This document shows, piece after piece, positions 4,705 through 6,234 of a stretch of 6,234 nt of DNA; the stretch's first letter is position 1; each line of letters opens with the position of its first letter. The position numbers were made by a program, and so were the translations under genes. The DNA comes from Candidatus Omnitrophota bacterium (lineage in GTDB: Bacteria > Ratteibacteria > UBA8468 > B48-G9 > DTJG01): the NCBI GenBank assembly GCA_023818725.1, contig JAMWBX010000082.1, forward strand, positions 1-6,234. The letters are read 5' to 3'. Under the pieces are notes generated by a model. That model was not told where the DNA came from and made no database searches. It saw only the letters and a list, made by a program, of their open reading frames with translations.

Positions 4705-6234
4705 GTTTATATTCATTACCGGGGGAGTCGTATCATCTCTTGGAAAAGGCATCGCAAGCGCATCAATTGGAGCTTTAATGGAAAGCCACGGTTATAGAAT
4801 TTCAATGATTAAACTTGATCCATACATAAATGTGGATCCGGGTACAATGAATCCATTTCAGCATGGTGAAGTCTATGTGACGGCCGATGGCGCCGAGACG
4901 GACCTTGATCTGGGGCATTATGAAAGATTCACAAACGCAAAGATTACCAGAGCCAATAATACCACAAGTGGTCAGATATATTTTTCCGTAATTCAGAAAG
5001 AAAGGGAAGGGAAATATCTGGGGAAAACCATACAGGTCGTACCTCATATTACTGATGAGATAAAAAGCCGCATCTTCGCACTTGAAAAGAAAGTGGATAT
5101 TGTGATATCAGAAATTGGAGGAACTGTAGGTGACATAGAAAGCTTGCCTTTTCTTGAGGCGATAAGACAGATCAGGTTTGAACGAAATGGACAGGACACG
5201 GTTTTTATCCATCTAACTCTTGTTCCGTTTATAAAGGCAGCAGGTGAATTGAAAACCAAGCCAACCCAGCACTCAGTAGCGAGTCTGCGGGAAATAGGAA
5301 TACAACCTCAGATTCTTCTTTGCAGGACAGAAAAACCATTATCACTTGAAATGAAAGAAAAGGTTGCACTTTTCTGCAATGTTAAAAAGCAAGCAGTAAT
5401 AGAAGCGATAGACACCCCCTACATATATGAAATTCCTTTGATTTATCACAGGCAGAATCTTGACAGGATAATTCTGGAAAATCTTAACCTACCTTGCCAT
5501 CCTCACCCTGACCTTGAAAAGTGGTATAGCATTGTCAATGCTTTCCAGTCAGCGCAGGAAAAGGTGAAAATTGGAGTGGTAGGCAAGTACATCAGGCTTC
5601 AGGATTCTTATAAGTCAATATACGAAGCCCTGGTTCATGGTGCGATAGCCAACCGTTGCAGGGTTGAATTTTCCAGAATAGATTCAGAGGATATTGAAAA
5701 GGAATGTGCTGAGAAGTTTCTTGGTGATGTTGATGGAGTTATACTTCCAGGAGGTTTCGGGATTCGTGGCGTTGAAGGAATGATAGGAGCAATAAGGTAT
5801 TGCAGGGAAAACAGAATTCCATTTCTGGGTATCTGTCTTGGCCTTCAGTGTTCTGTGATTGAATTTGCAAGAAATGTCTGTGGCCTGCACAGGGCAAATA
5901 GTACCGAATTCGATGCGGAAACAGAAGACCCTGTAATATGCCTTCTTGATGAGCAAAAAAATATTACCAAACTTGGCGGAACAATGAGGTTGGGTTGCTA
6001 TCCCTGCATAATTGAATCAAAATCCATTGCATACCAAGCCTATAGGAAAAAGAAAATATTTGAAAGGCACAGACACAGATGGGAGTTCAATTTAAAGTAT
6101 CTGGATATAATGAAAAAACACGGTATGCGGTTTTCTGGATTTTCCCCGGATAAAAAACTGGTTGAAATTATTGAGCTTCAAGACCACCCTTTTTTTGTCG
6201 CAACCCAGTTCCACCCTGAATTTCAGTCAAAACC
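4697..6234 (+). CDS. pyrG: CTP synthase (glutamine-hydrolysing), 3'-truncated
   Basis: PyrG aminates UTP to CTP using ATP and ammonia from glutamine, the last step of de novo CTP synthesis. The window holds 512 complete codons and ends in CC of the next. The family is about 535-545 aa, so only the last 25-30 residues are missing. The synthetase domain (about 1-270) has the P-loop GGVVSSLGKG (9-18, Lys17), KLDPYINVDPGT, GAETDLDLGHYERF with metal ligand Asp71, EIGGTVGDIES (Glu139) and the UTP/CTP site KTKPTQHS (from 186). The glutaminase domain begins near 290 (VKIGVVGKY) and carries PGGFG, the nucleophile Cys380 in GICLGLQ, ANSTEF, LGGTMRLG, ERHRHRWEFN (Trp462 where Tyr is usual) and His506/Glu508 in FHPEF. 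The catalytic triad is complete. The ATG at 4697 gives the canonical N-terminus; GAAGG at 4683-4687 lies 9 nt upstream, inside kdsB. The first eight bases overlap the kdsB end. The position next to kdsB fits CTP supply for CMP-KDO synthesis. Confidence 0.97.
   Translation, partial: MAKFIFITGGVVSSLGKGIASASIGALMESHGYRISMIKLDPYINVDPGTMNPFQHGEVYVTADGAETDLDLGHYERFTNAKITRANNTTSGQIYFSVIQKEREGKYLGKTIQVVPHITDEIKSRIFALEKKVDIVISEIGGTVGDIESLPFLEAIRQIRFERNGQDTVFIHLTLVPFIKAAGELKTKPTQHSVASLREIGIQPQILLCRTEKPLSLEMKEKVALFCNVKKQAVIEAIDTPYIYEIPLIYHRQNLDRIILENLNLPCHPHPDLEKWYSIVNAFQSAQEKVKIGVVGKYIRLQDSYKSIYEALVHGAIANRCRVEFSRIDSEDIEKECAEKFLGDVDGVILPGGFGIRGVEGMIGAIRYCRENRIPFLGICLGLQCSVIEFARNVCGLHRANSTEFDAETEDPVICLLDEQKNITKLGGTMRLGCYPCIIESKSIAYQAYRKKKIFERHRHRWEFNLKYLDIMKKHGMRFSGFSPDKKLVEIIELQDHPFFVATQFHPEFQSK

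Noticed and set aside
5684..5956. 90-codon minus-strand open frame inside pyrG
   Set aside because: It is antisense to the glutaminase domain of CTP synthase, and the + strand carries all catalytic motifs.
6190..6197. T8 run near the end of pyrG
   Set aside because: It encodes the conserved HPFFVA of CTP synthase, the frame is intact, and no stem lies directly before it.
1..6234. Search for CRISPR arrays, tRNA/rRNA genes, insertion sequences or phage genes
   Set aside because: No spaced repeats, cloverleaf-like segments, transposase motifs or terminal inverted repeats were seen; the window is occupied by five housekeeping or envelope genes.

Overview
The window is a tightly packed piece of a bacterial chromosome. 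All five genes lie on the + strand and almost every base is coding. The organism is Gram-negative or at least makes LPS: two genes serve lipid A-core precursor synthesis (heptose kinase rfaE1/hldE1 and CMP-KDO synthetase kdsB). GatA indicates the indirect, amidotransferase route to Gln-tRNA(Gln) and/or Asn-tRNA(Asn). Base composition is roughly 40% G+C by eye, with Arg codons biased to AGA/AGG. The DUF6785/DUF6784 membrane protein is, from memory, commonest in Planctomycetes/PVC-like and uncultured candidate phyla. A lineage of that sort (for example Omnitrophota-like) is therefore plausible, but this is weak inference and not a taxonomic assignment.

Layout: (1) 2-997, the C-terminal two thirds of gatA, whose 5' end is outside the window. 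(2) 1000-2937, a large polytopic membrane protein of the DUF6785/DUF6784 (OPT-like) family, starting 2 nt after the gatA stop with the gatA tail supplying its ribosome binding site. (3) 2948-3955, rfaE1, a stand-alone heptose-7-phosphate kinase. (4) 3955-4704, kdsB, overlapping rfaE1 by 1 nt (TGATG). (5) 4697-6234, pyrG (CTP synthase), overlapping kdsB by 8 nt and cut by the window end about 25-30 codons before its expected stop. The largest non-coding gap is 10 nt (2938-2947), so there is no room for separate promoters or terminators. The set looks like one transcription unit that begins upstream and continues downstream.

How the genes fit together: PyrG makes CTP, KdsB uses CTP to activate KDO, and RfaE1 phosphorylates heptose-7-phosphate toward ADP-heptose, so the last three genes form an LPS inner-core supply module. 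GatA is translation housekeeping. The DUF6785 protein has no established function, and its place between gatA and the LPS genes is the least explained part of the layout.

I see no mobile element, CRISPR array, RNA gene or obviously new multi-gene system. The items most worth a second look are the uncharacterised membrane protein, several departures from the usual KdsB active-site signature, an 18-bp perfect palindrome inside gatA, and a terminator-like inverted repeat inside rfaE1.
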